From Pollutimonas bauzanensis_A (lineage in GTDB: Bacteria; Pseudomonadota; Gammaproteobacteria; Burkholderiales; Burkholderiaceae_B): 52,345 nt of DNA. Both the position numbers and the translations under genes were made by a program. The stretch is from contig NZ_JBEBUX010000011.1 in the NCBI RefSeq assembly GCF_040393045.1, forward strand, positions 1 through 52,345, written 5' to 3'. Positions 51,660 through 52,345 of this stretch are shown in pieces. A model generated the notes under the pieces. It did not search any database. It was not told where the DNA came from and was given only the letters and a program-made list of their open reading frames with translations. Each line of letters begins with the position of its first letter. Position 1 is the first letter of the stretch.

Positions 51660-52345
51660 TCAGGCAGCCAATAAAATGTCCCGAGTGTTGATGCGCGCTA
51701 GTTGAGCCTCTGCCGCACCAAACATCTCTGCGGCCACATGCAAACGGCGGTAAAAGTGGGTGAGCTTGTATTCTTCTGTGACGCCTATGCCGCCCGACAG
51801 CTGCACCAGTTGACCTACTGCCCGTAGACCCCGTCGGCCAACAAAGCTCTTGGCCACGGCTAACGTAGGCCAAGGCCCATTCGGTGCACTATCAATTTCC
51901 AGCCCGAGGCGCTCGGCCAAAGCAAGCAACTGCTGCAAATCGCAAAAAACCTCGGCCATTTTGTGTTGCACAGCTTGTTGGGCTGACAGCGGCTTGCCGA
52001 ACTGCACACGTTGCTTGAGATAGTCCAGCGTCAACGTAAAAGCTGCCTCAATGACACCGGCAGAATCAGCGACCATCGCCGCTGCGGCCAAGTCCAGCGC
52101 CATTTGTGCAAGACTGGCCTCTTGCCCAACATCCAGCCACTGACCTTGCACCATCTTCATGCCTAATAAAACAGTAGCGCGGGCATCGATCAAACGAGCC
52201 GATCGCTTATCGACTCCCGCAGCATCGGCATCCACAAGCACCAAACGCAGCAACCCATCTTGCTGCTTAACAGGAATCACAAAATGCGTCGCAAATTCGG
52301 CGCCCAATACTGGCCCTGCAATACCTTCCAGCACGGGCTGATCGC
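51660..52345 (-). CDS. acyl-CoA dehydrogenase family protein (C-terminal part, cut by window edge)
   Basis: The last 228 or so residues of an acyl-CoA dehydrogenase; the frame stays open to the window end, so the N-terminus lies outside. Visible are the C-terminal helical domain with YLKQRVQFGKPLSAQQAVQH, where the catalytic region and FAD contacts lie, and QLSGGIGVTEEYKLTHFYRR. The short C-terminal domain is of the type found in small or heteromeric-subunit ACADs such as steroid- or cyclohexanoyl-CoA dehydrogenases. Unit with the enoyl-CoA hydratase and IclR genes. Confidence 0.88.
   Translation of the reverse strand, partial: DQPVLEGIAGPVLGAEFATHFVIPVKQQDGLLRLVLVDADAAGVDKRSARLIDARATVLLGMKMVQGQWLDVGQEASLAQMALDLAAAAMVADSAGVIEAAFTLTLDYLKQRVQFGKPLSAQQAVQHKMAEVFCDLQQLLALAERLGLEIDSAPNGPWPTLAVAKSFVGRRGLRAVGQLVQLSGGIGVTEEYKLTHFYRRLHVAAEMFGAAEAQLARINTRDILLAA

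Noticed and set aside
1..52345. CRISPR arrays, insertion sequences, toxin-antitoxin or phage-defence genes
   Set aside because: Read for regular repeats, transposase motifs and short paired genes; none found.

Overview
The window looks like a chromosomal segment of a betaproteobacterium of the Alcaligenaceae type (Bordetella / Achromobacter / Pusillimonas relatives). This is an inference from five Bug-type (TctC) solute receptors without membrane partners, many LysR/IclR/GntR/MarR-regulated small catabolic operons, and a fused double ProW permease. I see no transposase, integrase, phage gene, CRISPR array or rRNA. The region reads as nutrient-scavenging chromosome with one initiator tRNA.

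Layout. 1-2.2 kb: FrnE-like DsbA protein, SPFH/stomatin protein and NfeD (minus strand). 2.5-8.7 kb: a LysR gene, then a minus-strand unit of Bug receptor, ADP-forming acyl-CoA synthetase and a 2,4-dienoyl-CoA-reductase-like SDR, with a second LysR gene. 8.8-12.4 kb: plus-strand operon of a PEP-mutase/isocitrate-lyase family lyase, an amidohydrolase-2 lactonase-like enzyme, a Bug receptor and an SDR, divergent from the LysR gene. 12.4-21.7 kb: minus-strand series D-serine dehydratase, oligopeptide ABC transporter (receptor, two permeases, fused double ATPase) and an MlrC/M81 peptidase, with a divergent LysR gene. 21.7-23.9 kb: NDUFA9-like protein, a membrane protein of unknown function and a DUF2058 protein. 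24-28.2 kb: glycine-betaine-type ABC system ProX-ProV-double ProW. 28.7-35.8 kb: CNNM/CBS protein, phytase-like esterase, PhoX phosphatase, APC permease and an exported SAM-methyltransferase-like protein.

36-39.8 kb: GntR regulator, Bug receptor, TauD/TfdA-type dioxygenase and FAH-family hydrolase, with a perfect 37-bp palindrome in front of the regulator. 39.9-43.9 kb: RsuA, then a GalB/GalC-like pair (4-oxalomesaconate hydratase and CHA aldolase) with a Bug receptor and a divergent IclR gene. 44-46.3 kb: small membrane protein, OsmC and GntP-family permease. 46.3-49.7 kb: MarR regulator divergent from an FAD monooxygenase, DUF3237 protein and Bug receptor, with a clear operator. 49.8-52.3 kb: tRNA-fMet, a 50-bp palindromic terminator, IclR regulator, enoyl-CoA hydratase and the end of an acyl-CoA dehydrogenase running off the window.

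How they work together. The theme is capture of organic acids, peptides and compatible solutes, followed by short pathways that feed CoA-thioester, oxaloacetate/pyruvate or amino-acid metabolism. Each cluster has its own local regulator, and several have inverted repeats placed where an operator should be. The exact substrates cannot be read from sequence alone.
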